Of a stretch of DNA of 64,000 bases, positions 48,052-58,037 are shown piece by piece. Every line of letters begins with the position of its first letter. The first letter of the stretch is position 1. The DNA is taken from the NCBI GenBank assembly GCA_000696115.1, contig JJOH01000092.1:186001-250000 (forward strand), given 5' to 3'. Made by a program: the position numbers and the translations under genes. Under the pieces are notes generated by a model. That model saw nothing but the letters and a program-made list of their open reading frames with translations, made no database searches and was not told the origin of the DNA. The stretch is from Streptomyces olindensis (GTDB lineage Bacteria; Actinomycetota; Actinomycetes; Streptomycetales; Streptomycetaceae).

Positions 48052-48549
48052 TTACGAGACGGTCGGCGCCGGGGACGGGCCGGTCAGGCCCCGCTCCGCG
48101 CGCCAGCCGTCCACGATGGCCGCCTGGAGGCCGAACATCTCGGCCTTCTCGTCCGGTTCCTCGTGGTCGTAGCCCAGCAGGTGCAGCACGCCGTGGACGG
48201 TGAGGAGCTGGAGCTCCTCGTCCATGGAGTGCTGCGTCTCCGCTTCCTTGCCCTGCTTCTCGGCGACCTCGGGGCACAGCACGATGTCGCCGAGCAGCCC
48301 CTGCGGCGGCTCGTCGTCGTCCTTGGACGGGGGACGCAGCTCGTCCATCGGGAAGGACATGACATCCGTGGGGCCGGGCAGGTCCATCCACTGGATGTGG
48401 AGCTGCTCCATGGCGTCGGCGTCCACGACGATCACCGAGAGCTCGGAGAGCGGGTGGATGCGCATCCGCGCGAGCGCGTAGCGGGCGATGTCGAGGATCG
48501 CCTGCTCGTCGACCTCGGTGCCGGACTCGTTGTTGACGTCGATCGACAT
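48052..48549 (-). CDS. ybeY: Endoribonuclease / rRNA maturation factor YbeY
   Basis: A 165-residue single-strand RNase needed for 16S rRNA 3'-end maturation and ribosome quality control. The metal-binding motif HGVLHLLGYDHEEPDEK (H-x3-H-x5-H) lies near residue 130, with the family VDADAMEQLHIQWMDLPGPTDVMSFPMD stretch in the middle. It starts at the ATG 48549, 14 bp after phoH, in the conserved order phoH-ybeY-corC. The rRNA-processing role fits the era gene nearby. Confidence 0.96.
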   Translation of the reverse strand: MSIDVNNESGTEVDEQAILDIARYALARMRIHPLSELSVIVVDADAMEQLHIQWMDLPGPTDVMSFPMDELRPPSKDDDEPPQGLLGDIVLCPEVAEKQGKEAETQHSMDEELQLLTVHGVLHLLGYDHEEPDEKAEMFGLQAAIVDGWRAERGLTGPSPAPTVS

Positions 48550-48563
48550 GGTGCTGAGTGTGT

Positions 48564-49631
<1,068 letters not shown>

Positions 49632-49800
49632 GGGCCGGCGCTTAAGGCCTGCGGTTCCTCCTCGTCACGGCCGCGTAGCTGAGGGCGGCCTCGCGATTCC
49701 CAGGGTACGACGGGGGAGTGACAACGCCGTAGGGGTTTTGGGGGTGGGGTTGGAAACGGAGGCGACAGCCGCTGTTCACTGGCCCCGGGAGGCCAGGAGG

Positions 49801-50937
49801 TCACGCCGAGCGCCGGAACCCGATCGTCGGGACGGCTCTCCGCAGCGGCCAGGGCCGCACCAGCTCCTCGGACACCAGGTCGGCCAGGAACCCGTACCGC
49901 TCCAACGCCGCCGCCGACTGCCCCTCGACCGACTGCACCTTCCGCCACCACGCCGCGATCTCCGACCACCCCGGCGCCGACAACGACCCGCCGAACTCCT
50001 GCACCGACAGCGCCGCCGTCAGCCCGGCGAACGCCAGCCGGTCCGCCAGCGGCCAGTCCGCCAGCGTCCCGGTCACGAACCCGGCGACGAACACGTCCCC
50101 GGCGCCCGTCGGGTCGAGTGCCTCGACCTCGATGGCCGGCACCTCCGCCGTCTCCCCCGTGCGCCGGTCCACCGCGTACGCCCCGTCCGCCCCGAGGGTG
50201 ACCACCGCGAGCGGCACGTACTCGGTGAGGGCGTGCGCGGCGGCCCGGGGGCAGTCCGCGCGCGTGTACCGCATGGCCTCCTCGGCGTTCGGCAGGAACG
50301 CCTCGCAGTGACGCAGGTCGGGCAGGGCCGCCAGGTCCCACGCCCCGGTGTCGTCCCAGCCGACGTCGCCGAAGACGCGGGTGCCCTTGCTCGCGGCCTG
50401 GGCGATCCAGGGCGCGCTGACGCCGGGCGCGAGGGAGGCGACGGCGGCGCGGGCGCGGGGCGGGCACTCGGGGGCCGGCTCCTCGGGGGGCGGTTCGTGG
50501 CCGTGCGAGACCATCGTGCGCTCCCCCTCGTACGCCATGGAGACGGTCACCGGGGAGTGCCAGCCGGGCACCGTGCGCGACGGGGAGAGGTCGATGCCCT
50601 CGCCGTGCTCCAGGGCGTCCCAGCAGTAGTCGCCGTAGTGGTCGTCGCCGAAGGCCGCCGCGAGGGACGTGCGCAGGCCGAGGCGGGCCAGCGCGGTGGC
50701 CATGTTGGCGACGCCGCCGGGGCTCGATCCCATCCCGCGGGCCCAGGACTCCGTCCCGCGGACCGGGGCGGAGTCGAGGCCGGTGAAGATGATGTCGAGG
50801 AAGACGGTGCCGGTGAGGTAGACGTCCCAGGGCGGGTCGTCCGGCGCACGCAGCGGGGCGAGGGGATCGACCTGGGTCTGGCGGTGCGATCCCTTTCCGG
50901 CCGGGCCCTTTCCTGCCGGGGCGGTGGACGCGATCAC
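49801..50937 (-). CDS. PfkB-family carbohydrate kinase
   Basis: A 378-residue sugar kinase. It begins with an extended tail (MIASTAPAGKGPAGKGSHRQ), then YLTGTVFLDIIFTGL and SSPGGVANMATALARLGL, the PfkB signature 1; the ATP/Mg site is LDPTGAGDVFVAGFVTG (about residue 255), the PfkB signature 2 with the catalytic Asp. The substrate is unknown; the neighbouring glucarate genes suggest a sugar acid or related sugar, but the strand arrangement is only codirectional, with a 138-bp gap. The start at 50937 was accepted for lack of a better ATG. Confidence 0.9.
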   Translation of the reverse strand: MIASTAPAGKGPAGKGSHRQTQVDPLAPLRAPDDPPWDVYLTGTVFLDIIFTGLDSAPVRGTESWARGMGSSPGGVANMATALARLGLRTSLAAAFGDDHYGDYCWDALEHGEGIDLSPSRTVPGWHSPVTVSMAYEGERTMVSHGHEPPPEEPAPECPPRARAAVASLAPGVSAPWIAQAASKGTRVFGDVGWDDTGAWDLAALPDLRHCEAFLPNAEEAMRYTRADCPRAAAHALTEYVPLAVVTLGADGAYAVDRRTGETAEVPAIEVEALDPTGAGDVFVAGFVTGTLADWPLADRLAFAGLTAALSVQEFGGSLSAPGWSEIAAWWRKVQSVEGQSAAALERYGFLADLVSEELVRPWPLRRAVPTIGFRRSA

Positions 50938-51075
50938 GATGCGCTCCCTGACGTGGTGCGGATCAGGCCAGTGTGCACCACATCACCGACAACGTGACGC
51001 CGATCACGCCGGACTCACCCGCCCCGGCAGCTCGCGCCGGGCTCCGCGCGCCCCCGTCCCCGAAAAGCGCAGGCC

Positions 51076-52365
51076 CTACCAGCGCGGCACCGGGGGCGTC
51101 ACCCACTCGGGGTCGGCGATCCGCATGGCCGCCGCGTCGTCGCGGTCGCGCAGCGCGCCGTCGTCGTGCAGCCACCGCCGGTGCAGTACGGCCAGCCGGT
51201 CGCGGTCGAGCTCCACGCCGAGCCCCGGGGCGTCGGACACCGCCACCCTGCCCCCCTCGAAGGTGAGGCGCTCGGTGAGGACGTCCTCCGACTGCCAGGG
51301 GTAGTGGGAGTCGCAGGCGTGGTGGAGGTCCGGGACGGTGGCGGCCACGTGGGTCATCGCGGCGAGGGAGATGCCCAGGTGGGTGTTGGAGTGCATGGAC
51401 ACGCCGACGCCGAAGGTGCGACAGACGGCGGCGAGCTGCTGGGTGTTGCGCAGTCCGCCCCAGTAGTGGTGGTCGGAGAGCACGACCTGGACGGCGTCCC
51501 GGGTGAAGGCCTCCTTGATCTCGGCGAAGGTCGTCACGCACATGTTGGTGGCGAGCGGCACGCCGGTCTTCGCGGCGACCTCGGCCATGCCGGCGGTGCC
51601 GAGGGTGGGGTCCTCCAGGTACTCGAGGACGTCCCCGAGTTCCTCGGCCACGCGCAGGGAGGTCTCCACCGACCAGGCGCCGTTGGGGTCCAGCCGCAGC
51701 GGGTGCCCGGGGAAGGCCTCGGCGAGGGCCCGTACGGCGGCGATCTCCTCGTCGGGCGGGAAGACGCCGCCCTTGAGCTTGAAGGAGGTGAAGCCGTACC
51801 GCTCGGTGAACCGCCGGGCCTGCTCCACCACTCCGGCCGGATCGACGGCGGCACCCCAGTCGTCCCGCTCGGCCGGCACGCCCTCGGGGTGGCCGGCCCA
51901 CTTGTAGAACAGGTAGGCGCTGTACTCGACGGCGTCGCGCACCTTGCCGCCGAGCAGCGCGTACACGGGCAGTCCGAGCGCCTTGCCGAGGGCGTCGAGG
52001 CAGGCGACCTCGAAACCGGAGACGACGGAAAGACGCAGCTTGTCGGCGGTCTGGACGCCCCGCAGCCCGCCGACGTCGACGGCGTTCTCGACCCGGGAGG
52101 CGTCCACGGCCACCTCGTCCGCGACCGTGAACAGCCCGTTCAGATCACCGACCTGGCGTCCCTTCAGCCGCTCGGCGAAGGGCCGGGCCAGCTCCAGGTA
52201 CTTGGTGTCGCCGTAGGTCTCCCCCACGCCGGTGATGCCGTCCGCCGTGACGACCTCGACGATCAGCCGGGGCGTGTACGGCTGGTGCACGCCCTGCGTG
52301 TTTAGCAGCGGCGGGTCGGCGACCAGGATCGGTGTCAGCCGGACGTCCGTGATGGTGAGGTTCAC
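51076..52365 (-). CDS. Glucarate dehydratase (enolase superfamily)
   Basis: A 429-residue enolase-superfamily enzyme that dehydrates D-glucarate (or L-idarate) to 5-dehydro-4-deoxy-D-glucarate. The opening ITDVRLTPILVADPPLLNTQGVHQPYTPR is family typical. The K-x-K pair is FKLKGG (Lys196, Lys198), metal ligands appear in LRLDPNGAW (Asp226), YLEDPTLG (Glu251) and LATNMCV (Asn274), with LSDHHYWGG (Asp298) and SMHSNTHLG (His325) as the partner dyad. It overlaps the upstream KDG dehydratase by ATGA. Annotation as GlucD is strong. Confidence 0.93.
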   Translation of the reverse strand: MNLTITDVRLTPILVADPPLLNTQGVHQPYTPRLIVEVVTADGITGVGETYGDTKYLELARPFAERLKGRQVGDLNGLFTVADEVAVDASRVENAVDVGGLRGVQTADKLRLSVVSGFEVACLDALGKALGLPVYALLGGKVRDAVEYSAYLFYKWAGHPEGVPAERDDWGAAVDPAGVVEQARRFTERYGFTSFKLKGGVFPPDEEIAAVRALAEAFPGHPLRLDPNGAWSVETSLRVAEELGDVLEYLEDPTLGTAGMAEVAAKTGVPLATNMCVTTFAEIKEAFTRDAVQVVLSDHHYWGGLRNTQQLAAVCRTFGVGVSMHSNTHLGISLAAMTHVAATVPDLHHACDSHYPWQSEDVLTERLTFEGGRVAVSDAPGLGVELDRDRLAVLHRRWLHDDGALRDRDDAAAMRIADPEWVTPPVPRW

Positions 52366-53303
52366 AGTGCGGCTCCCACGAGGTCGAGTCCGGCGGTGAG
52401 GACCGTACGGAGGGCGGCCAGGTCGGTGGGCGAGGGGTCGGTGAGCGGGGCGCGGACGGGGCCCACGGCGTGCCCGCGCAGTCGGGCCGCCGCCTTCACC
52501 AGCGACACGGCGTACCCGGGGACGCGGTCGCGCAGTTCGACGAGCGGGGCGTAGAAGCCGCGCAGCAGCTTGTCGACGGTGCCGTGGTCGCCGTCGCGCA
52601 GGGCGGCGAAGAAGGCGCCGGCGATCTCGGGGGCGAAGGCGTGCACGGCGGAGGAGTAGGCGGGGACGCCGACGGTGGCGTAGGCGCGGGCCTGGATCTC
52701 GGCGGTGGCGGCGCCGTTGAAGAACAGGAAGTCCTCGGGTGCGGCCAGCGTGAGGCGTTGCAGCCGGTCGAGGTCGCTGTGGCCGTCCTTGAGGCCGATG
52801 ACGTTCGGCAGGGCGGCGACGCGCCGGAGCGACTCGGCGGTGAAGGCGACCTGGCCGCGCTGGTAGGCGATCAGGGGCAGTGACGTGCGGGCGGCGATCT
52901 GTTCCAGCTGGGCGACCAGGCCGTCCTGCGGGGCCGCGACGAGGTAGTGCGGGAGGACCAGGAGCGCGTCGGCTCCGGCGTCCTCGGCGATGCGCGCGAA
53001 GCGGACGGCCTGCGCCCAGCCGTAGCCGATGCCGGCGACGACGGGGACGCGGCCGGCTGCCTCCTCGACGGTGAGGGCGACGACCCGCCGGTACTCGTCC
53101 TCGTCGAGCGAGAAGAACTCGCCGGTGCCGCAGGCGGGGAAGACCGCGCCGGGCGAGGCGGCGAGCCGGTCCGCGACGTAGGCGCGGAAGCCGTCCGGGT
53201 CGAGGGTGCCGTCGTCGCGGAAGCTGGTCAGCGGGAACGACAGCACGCCGCCCGCCATGCCGTCCCGCAGCCGGTGCGCGACCGCTACCGGTCCAGCGCT
53301 CAC
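52362..53303 (-). CDS. 5-dehydro-4-deoxyglucarate dehydratase (KDG dehydratase)
   Basis: A 313-residue DapA-family enzyme converting 5-dehydro-4-deoxy-D-glucarate to 2-oxoglutarate semialdehyde with loss of CO2 and water. GVLSFPLTSFRDDGTLDPDGFRAYV and FPACGTGEFFSLDEDEY are signatures of this subgroup; Schiff-base Lys172 is in IGLKDGHSD and Tyr147 in IAYQRG. The GTG at 53303 was chosen for its AAGGAG site six bases upstream; the ATG at 53309 touches the AAGGAG and is less likely. It starts the glucarate operon and diverges from iclR. Confidence 0.93.
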   Translation of the reverse strand: MSAGPVAVAHRLRDGMAGGVLSFPLTSFRDDGTLDPDGFRAYVADRLAASPGAVFPACGTGEFFSLDEDEYRRVVALTVEEAAGRVPVVAGIGYGWAQAVRFARIAEDAGADALLVLPHYLVAAPQDGLVAQLEQIAARTSLPLIAYQRGQVAFTAESLRRVAALPNVIGLKDGHSDLDRLQRLTLAAPEDFLFFNGAATAEIQARAYATVGVPAYSSAVHAFAPEIAGAFFAALRDGDHGTVDKLLRGFYAPLVELRDRVPGYAVSLVKAAARLRGHAVGPVRAPLTDPSPTDLAALRTVLTAGLDLVGAAL

Positions 53304-53314
53304 GAGCATCTCCT

Positions 53315-53366
53315 TATGTAGACGTCATCTATGTATGAGAATGAAGGTTAGGTATGCGAACGTCAA
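53315..53366 (-). promoter_or_regulatory. Candidate promoter and operator region of the glucarate operon
   Basis: Read on the minus strand, TTGACG (53366-53361) and CATTCT (53343-53338) are 17 bases apart, a fair promoter. Two TATGTA hexamers at 53315-53320 and 53330-53335, around a GACGTC palindrome, lie just downstream and could be an IclR-type site. The region is AT-rich relative to its flanks. The assignment is inferred. Confidence 0.4.
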
Positions 53367-53396
53367 CCGCGCGGGCGGCCCGATTACCATCGGCGC

Positions 53397-54179
53397 ATGT
53401 CAGACACAGGGGGCGTCCGCGAGGTGAAGTCCGCGGCGCGCACGGTCGAGCTGCTGGAACTCCTCGCGGCGCGCGGCGACCGCCCGGCCCGGCTCCAGGA
53501 GCTGGCCGGTGAACTCGGCGTGCCGCGCAGCTCGATGTACGCGCTGCTGCAGACCCTGATCTCGCGCGGCTGGGTCCGCACCGACGTCACCGGCTCCCTG
53601 TACGGCATCGGCATCCACGCCCTGCTCACCGGCACGAGCTATCTCGACTCCGACCCCCGGGTCCGGGTCGTGCGGCCGTATCTCGACGAGGCCTCCGAGG
53701 CGCTCGGCGAAACCATCCACCTGGGCCGGCTGGACGGCCGGGACGTGGCGTACCTGGCCACGCGGGAGTCGCACGAGTACCTCAGGACGATCAGCCGGGT
53801 GGGGCGGCGCCTGCCCGCGCACGTCGGCGCCCTGGGCAAGGCGCTGCTGGCGGAACGCCCCGACGAGGAGCTGCCCGAGGGGCCGTACGAGGCGCTGACC
53901 CCGAACTCGCACACGAGCCGGGAGTCCCTCGCGGCCGACCTCGCGCGGATCCGGGCCCGCGGCTGGTCCGAGGACCGCGAGGAGGGCGTGCCCGGCATCG
54001 TCGGCTTCGGGTTCGCGCTGCGTTACGACACCCCGGCGCAGGACGCGATCAGCTGCTCGGTGCCGGTCGCCCGGCTCACCCCGGAGCACGAGGAGCGGAT
54101 CGTCGCCGTGATGCGGGAGGTCCGGGCGAAGATCGAGGCGACGGTGCCGACGGGGGCCGGATCGGTGCACTGGCGCTAG
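53397..54179 (+). CDS. IclR-family transcriptional regulator
   Basis: A 260-residue regulator. The N-terminal winged helix reads AARTVELLELLAARGDRPARLQELAGELGVPRSSMYALLQTLISRGW (in parts; about residues 10-55), and the C-terminal effector domain contains HLGRLDGRDVAYLATRESHEYL, RRLPAHVGALGKALLAERP and EDREEGVPGIVGFGFALRYD, typical of IclR. It diverges from the D-glucarate genes by about 90 bp and most probably controls them, responding to a sugar acid intermediate. Confidence 0.94.
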   Translation: MSDTGGVREVKSAARTVELLELLAARGDRPARLQELAGELGVPRSSMYALLQTLISRGWVRTDVTGSLYGIGIHALLTGTSYLDSDPRVRVVRPYLDEASEALGETIHLGRLDGRDVAYLATRESHEYLRTISRVGRRLPAHVGALGKALLAERPDEELPEGPYEALTPNSHTSRESLAADLARIRARGWSEDREEGVPGIVGFGFALRYDTPAQDAISCSVPVARLTPEHEERIVAVMREVRAKIEATVPTGAGSVHWR

Positions 54180-54383
54180 CGGGAGACGCGGCGTCACCTC
54201 GCAAAAGGCGCTCGTTTACCCGAGCTTCACTGCCCCAAACGCAACGTGCTCCACATCACACCCCCCTGGCTCACGCGTGCGACTGCTTGCTTGATACAAA
54301 TTGCCCGCGCGTTCCTGTCCGTCGACGGTCGTCGCCCCATCCCCCTTTCTCCGCCGCTCCTTTCGCATGCCCTGGGAACGCCC

Positions 54384-55697
54384 GTGTTCGCCCCCCGCAC
54401 CACCCCCTGGCCCCTCGTCGCCCTTTTCACGGCCGGGTACCTCGCTCCGTATCTGCTGCCGACCACCGTCGGCCGGCTCGACTCGGACCTTTCGCTCTCC
54501 GCCACGCAGGCCGGTGCCGTCGGCAGTGCGCTGCTGCTGAGTTCGGCCGCCGCCGGTTTCGCCCTCGCCTCGCGGGTCGAACGGGCCGGGGCCCGTGCCC
54601 TCGCCCGGCTCGGTCTCCTCCTCGCCGTCCTCGGCTACGGCGGGGCCGCCCTCACCACGTCCGTCCCCGCCGTCGTGGCCGGCGCGATGGTCGGCGGGTT
54701 CGGATCCGGCACGGCCACCACCGTCGCCGCCACCCTCATCGCCGCTCAGCGGGACCCGCACCGGGCCTCCACCGCCGGGCTGCTCAGCGTCTCCGCCCTC
54801 GCGGGCGCCGTGTACCTGACCGTGCCGCACCTCGGCCCGGGGCACGGCCTGCCGCTGGCGGCGATCGCCCTCACGGCCCTGGCCGTGTGGCCGCTGACCG
54901 GCCGCCTCCCGGCCGGTGCGCCCGCCGCTCCCGCCCGGCAGGACAAGGCCCGGTTGCCGCACGCCCGTTCGGGGCTGGTGCTGGCCGCCGCCATGGTGTG
55001 CTGGTCGCTGGCGCAGAACTCCCTGTGGGGCGTCAGCGGACGGATCGGGCTGACGCAGGCCCACCTCGGCGAGGCCACCGTCGGCGCCGTCTTCGCCGTG
55101 GCGCTGGGCGCCGGGCTGGCCGGCGTCCTGGCGGCGGGCGCGCTCGGGGCGCGCCTGGGACGCGCGGTGCCGATCGGCGCGGGCACGGTCCTCATCGCCG
55201 GCTGCATCGTGCTGAGTGCCTCCGCGACCGACCTGACGAGCTTCGCGGCCGGCGAGATCGCCTGGAACACGCTGTACCCGGTGGTGCTGTCGTACCTGAT
55301 CGGGCTCGCCGCCTCGCTCGACCCGCGCGGGCGCTGGGCGGTGCTGGTCGGCTCGGCGTCCTCGCTGGGCACGGCCGCCGGGCCGCTGACCGGCAGCGTG
55401 CTCTCGGCGCAGGCCGGGTTCCCGGTGATGGGCGCGGTCCTCGGCGCCGGGCTGCTGGTGATCGCCCTGCCGATGACCGCCGTCGCCCTGCACACCGGCG
55501 GACGCCCGCTGCTGCCCGGCGCGGTCCGCCGCCGCGGCGGCACCCCGGCCGCCCTGGTCGCCGCCACCACCGGCACGCCCACCGGCGCGGTCCCCGAGAT
55601 CGGCGCACCCGAGCAGCCGGTGGTGGAGATCCCCGTGGAGACCCCGGCCGTCCCCGCCCAGCGCGCTTACGGCAAGGCGGGGTCGGAGGTCCTCTGA
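54384..55697 (+). CDS. MFS transporter
   Basis: A 437-residue protein from a GTG at 54384, in frame with an open region from 54246; the real start is uncertain because no Shine-Dalgarno site is clear. About 12 hydrophobic helices follow: ALFTAGYLAPYLLPTTVGRLDSDLSLSATQAGAVGSALLLSSAAAGFALASRV (read in parts) with an A-motif-like turn, a central cytoplasmic loop rich in Pro and Arg, and a second half beginning SGLVLAAAMVCWSLAQNSLWGV. The Ala/Pro-rich, acidic C-terminal tail (about 45 residues) is unusual. The substrate is unknown. Confidence 0.8.
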   Translation: MFAPRTTPWPLVALFTAGYLAPYLLPTTVGRLDSDLSLSATQAGAVGSALLLSSAAAGFALASRVERAGARALARLGLLLAVLGYGGAALTTSVPAVVAGAMVGGFGSGTATTVAATLIAAQRDPHRASTAGLLSVSALAGAVYLTVPHLGPGHGLPLAAIALTALAVWPLTGRLPAGAPAAPARQDKARLPHARSGLVLAAAMVCWSLAQNSLWGVSGRIGLTQAHLGEATVGAVFAVALGAGLAGVLAAGALGARLGRAVPIGAGTVLIAGCIVLSASATDLTSFAAGEIAWNTLYPVVLSYLIGLAASLDPRGRWAVLVGSASSLGTAAGPLTGSVLSAQAGFPVMGAVLGAGLLVIALPMTAVALHTGGRPLLPGAVRRRGGTPAALVAATTGTPTGAVPEIGAPEQPVVEIPVETPAVPAQRAYGKAGSEVL

Positions 55698-55704
55698 GGG
55701 CCCG

Positions 55705-56697
55705 CTAGGGAAAGGTGTACGCCTCGACCTCGGCGAGGTACCGCGCCCGCAGCTCCTCGTCGTCCTCCAGGAACGAGGCGAGGAAGGAGTTGCGGGCGAG
55801 TTCCCGCAACCGCTCCTCGCCCAGGCCCAGGGTGTCGCGGACGGCGTCGAAGTTGTCGCCCGCGTAGCCGCCGAAGTAGGCCGGGTCGTCGGAGTTGACC
55901 GTGCACATCAGGCCGGCGTCCAGCATGGCGGGCAGCGGGTGGTCGGCGAGGGTGTCGACGGTCCGCAGCCGCACGTTCGACAGCGGGCACAGGGTCAGCG
56001 GCACCCGGTCCCGCACCAGCCGCTCCACCAGCGCCGGGTCCTCCACGCAGCGCAGGCCGTGGTCGACGCGCTCGACGCCGAGCACGTCCAGCGCCTCGGT
56101 GATGTACTCCGGCGGGCCCTCCTCGCCCGCGTGGGCGACCCGGCGCAGGCCGAGCGCGGCGGCGGCCTCGTAGACCTCGCGGAACTTGGCCGGCGGGTGC
56201 CCGACCTCGGCCGAGTCGAGGCCGACGCCGGTGATGCGGTCCAGGTACGGCTTGGCCGCGTCCAGCGTGGCCAGGGCCGACTCGGCGGACTCGTCGCGCA
56301 GGAAGCACAGGATCAGCCGGGTCGACACGCCGTGGTTCGCCTCGCTGCTCCCCAGTGCGCGCCACAGTCCCTCGACGACCGTGCCGATCTCCAGACCGCG
56401 GCTGGTGTGGGCCTGCGGGTCGAAGAAGATCTCGGCGTGCCGCACGCCCTGCGCGGCGGCCCGGGCGAGGTACTCGTTCGCCAGGTCCTCGAAGTCCCGC
56501 TCGGTGCGCAGGACGGCCATGAGCTCGTAGTACAGGTTCAGGAACGACTGGAGATCCTCGAAGCGGTAGGCCTCGCGCAGCTCGTCCGTGTCGGCGTACG
56601 GCAGCGTGAGGCCGTTGCGCGTGGCGAGCTCGAAGGCCAGCTCCGGTTCCAGGGTGCCTTCGATATGAAGGTGCAGTTCGGCTTTGGGGAGGGACAT
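55705..56697 (-). CDS. Adenosine/adenine deaminase family protein
   Basis: A 330-residue zinc hydrolase of the adenosine deaminase superfamily. Metal ligands are in HLHIEGTLEPEL; the catalytic His-Glu is in VAHAGEEGPPEYI (read in parts), and the remaining Asp pair is in CTVNSDDPAYFGGYAGDNF. The NSDDPAYFGGY form, rather than the LNTDDP of classic adenosine deaminases, resembles bacterial and yeast adenine deaminases. A GTG at 56721 (overlapping the RNase Z stop as GTGA) is an alternative start with eight extra residues. The gene lies just after rnz, so coupling is likely. Confidence 0.9.
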   Translation of the reverse strand: MSLPKAELHLHIEGTLEPELAFELATRNGLTLPYADTDELREAYRFEDLQSFLNLYYELMAVLRTERDFEDLANEYLARAAAQGVRHAEIFFDPQAHTSRGLEIGTVVEGLWRALGSSEANHGVSTRLILCFLRDESAESALATLDAAKPYLDRITGVGLDSAEVGHPPAKFREVYEAAAALGLRRVAHAGEEGPPEYITEALDVLGVERVDHGLRCVEDPALVERLVRDRVPLTLCPLSNVRLRTVDTLADHPLPAMLDAGLMCTVNSDDPAYFGGYAGDNFDAVRDTLGLGEERLRELARNSFLASFLEDDEELRARYLAEVEAYTFP

Positions 56698-56717
56698 CAA
56701 TTCATCGTACGGCCGTA

Positions 56718-57644
56718 TCACCGACGCTTCGGAACCGGCACCCTCAGTAGATCGTGCGCCACGGTCAGCTCACCGTCGTACCCGGCGGCCCGCGCCTGCC
56801 GCTCGAACTCGTCCGGCTCGGTGTAGCGCTGGCTGAAGTGGGTGAGCACGAGGTGCCGCACCCCGCCGTCCCTGGCCACCCGTGCGGCCTGACTCGCCGT
56901 CAGGTGCCCGTGCTCCACGGCGAGTTCCTCGTCCTCGTCGAGGAACGTCGACTCGATGACGAGCAGGTCGCAGCCCTCGGCCAGCACGTACACGCCGTCG
57001 CAGAGCCGGGTGTCCATGACGAACGCGAACCGCTGCCCGCGCCGCACCTCGCTGACGTCCTCCAGGGCGACCCCGCCGAGCGAGCCCTCGCGCTGGATCC
57101 GGCCGATGTCCGGGCCTTTGACGCCGTGCGCGGCGAGCCGCTCGGGCAGCATGCGGCGGCCGTCGGGCTCCACGAGGCGGTAGCCGTACGACTCGACCGG
57201 GTGCGACAGCTTCCGCGCCTCCAGCGTGTAGCCGTCGGTGCGGGCTACGGGCCCGTCGGAGGCCATCGGGGCCTGGGTGATCTCGACGGTCTCGCGGTAG
57301 GCGGTGGCGTACCGGAGCCGGTCGAAGAAGCGCTGTCCGGAGCGGGGGTAGTGGGCGGTGATCTCGTGCGGGACCTTGTCGAGGTTGATGCGCTGGATCA
57401 CACCGGCGAGACCGAGGGAGTGGTCGCCGTGGAAGTGCGTGACGCAGATCCGGTTGAGATCGTGCGCGGCGACCCCGGCGCGCAGCATCTGGCGCTGCGT
57501 GCCCTCGCCGGGGTCGAACAGGATGCCCTCGCCGTCCCAGCGCAGCAGGTAACCGTTGTGGTTGCGGTGCCGGGTGGGGACCTGGCTGGCGGTGCCGAGG
57601 ACGACGAGTTCGCGGACGGACAAGGCGGTTATCCCGGGGGCCAT
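56718..57644 (-). CDS. rnz: Ribonuclease Z
   Basis: A 308-residue metallo-beta-lactamase-fold enzyme that removes 3' trailers from tRNA precursors. The zinc-binding motif THFHGDHSLGL (about residue 67) is the classic H-x-H-x-D-H, and HPVESYGYRL and VLTHFSQRY near the C-terminus carry further ligands; the flexible arm region is around IQREGSLGGVALEDV. The ATG at 57644 overlaps the HIT gene's end by 16 bases; a TTG at 57623 (SVRELVVLGT) is the alternative. It is placed with HIT and tricorn as in other Streptomyces. Confidence 0.92.
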   Translation of the reverse strand: MAPGITALSVRELVVLGTASQVPTRHRNHNGYLLRWDGEGILFDPGEGTQRQMLRAGVAAHDLNRICVTHFHGDHSLGLAGVIQRINLDKVPHEITAHYPRSGQRFFDRLRYATAYRETVEITQAPMASDGPVARTDGYTLEARKLSHPVESYGYRLVEPDGRRMLPERLAAHGVKGPDIGRIQREGSLGGVALEDVSEVRRGQRFAFVMDTRLCDGVYVLAEGCDLLVIESTFLDEDEELAVEHGHLTASQAARVARDGGVRHLVLTHFSQRYTEPDEFERQARAAGYDGELTVAHDLLRVPVPKRR

Positions 57645-57982
57645 TCGAGGCCGCGGCCGCCGAGCACGTGGCCGTGCACGTGCCAGACGGTCTGGCCGGC
57701 GCCGCTGCCGGTGTTGAAGACGAGACGGTAGCTGTCGAGCTTCTCCTCGTCCGCGACGGCCTGGGCCTCGCGCAGCACGTCCGCGGTGAGGGCGGGGTCG
57801 GCGGCGGCGAGGGCGGCGGCGTTCTCGTAGTGGGCCTTGGGGATCACGAGGACGTGGGTGGGTGCCTGGGGGTTGATGTCGCGGAACGCGACGGTCGTCT
57901 CCGTCTGGCGGACGATCGTCGCCGGGATGGTGCCTGCGACGATCTTGCAGAACAGGCAGTCGTCCTGGGGTTCCCCTGCCAT
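57629..57982 (-). CDS. HIT-family (histidine triad) nucleotide-binding protein
   Basis: A 117-residue purine-nucleotide phosphoramidase-like protein. CLFCKIVAGTIPATIV is the N-terminal zinc/CxxC segment and HVHGHVLGG is the histidine triad (about residue 100). It starts at the ATG 57982 (MAGEPQDD). The end overlaps rnz slightly, so the genes are coupled. Its length and motif are those of a typical HinT protein. The exact physiological role is unclear. Confidence 0.94.
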   Translation of the reverse strand: MAGEPQDDCLFCKIVAGTIPATIVRQTETTVAFRDINPQAPTHVLVIPKAHYENAAALAAADPALTADVLREAQAVADEEKLDSYRLVFNTGSGAGQTVWHVHGHVLGGRGLEWPPG

Positions 57983-58037
57983 TTTCCCTCCGGGGGTTGG
58001 CCGAATTCGGTCCGACTTGGGCATCGTATCGTCGTCG

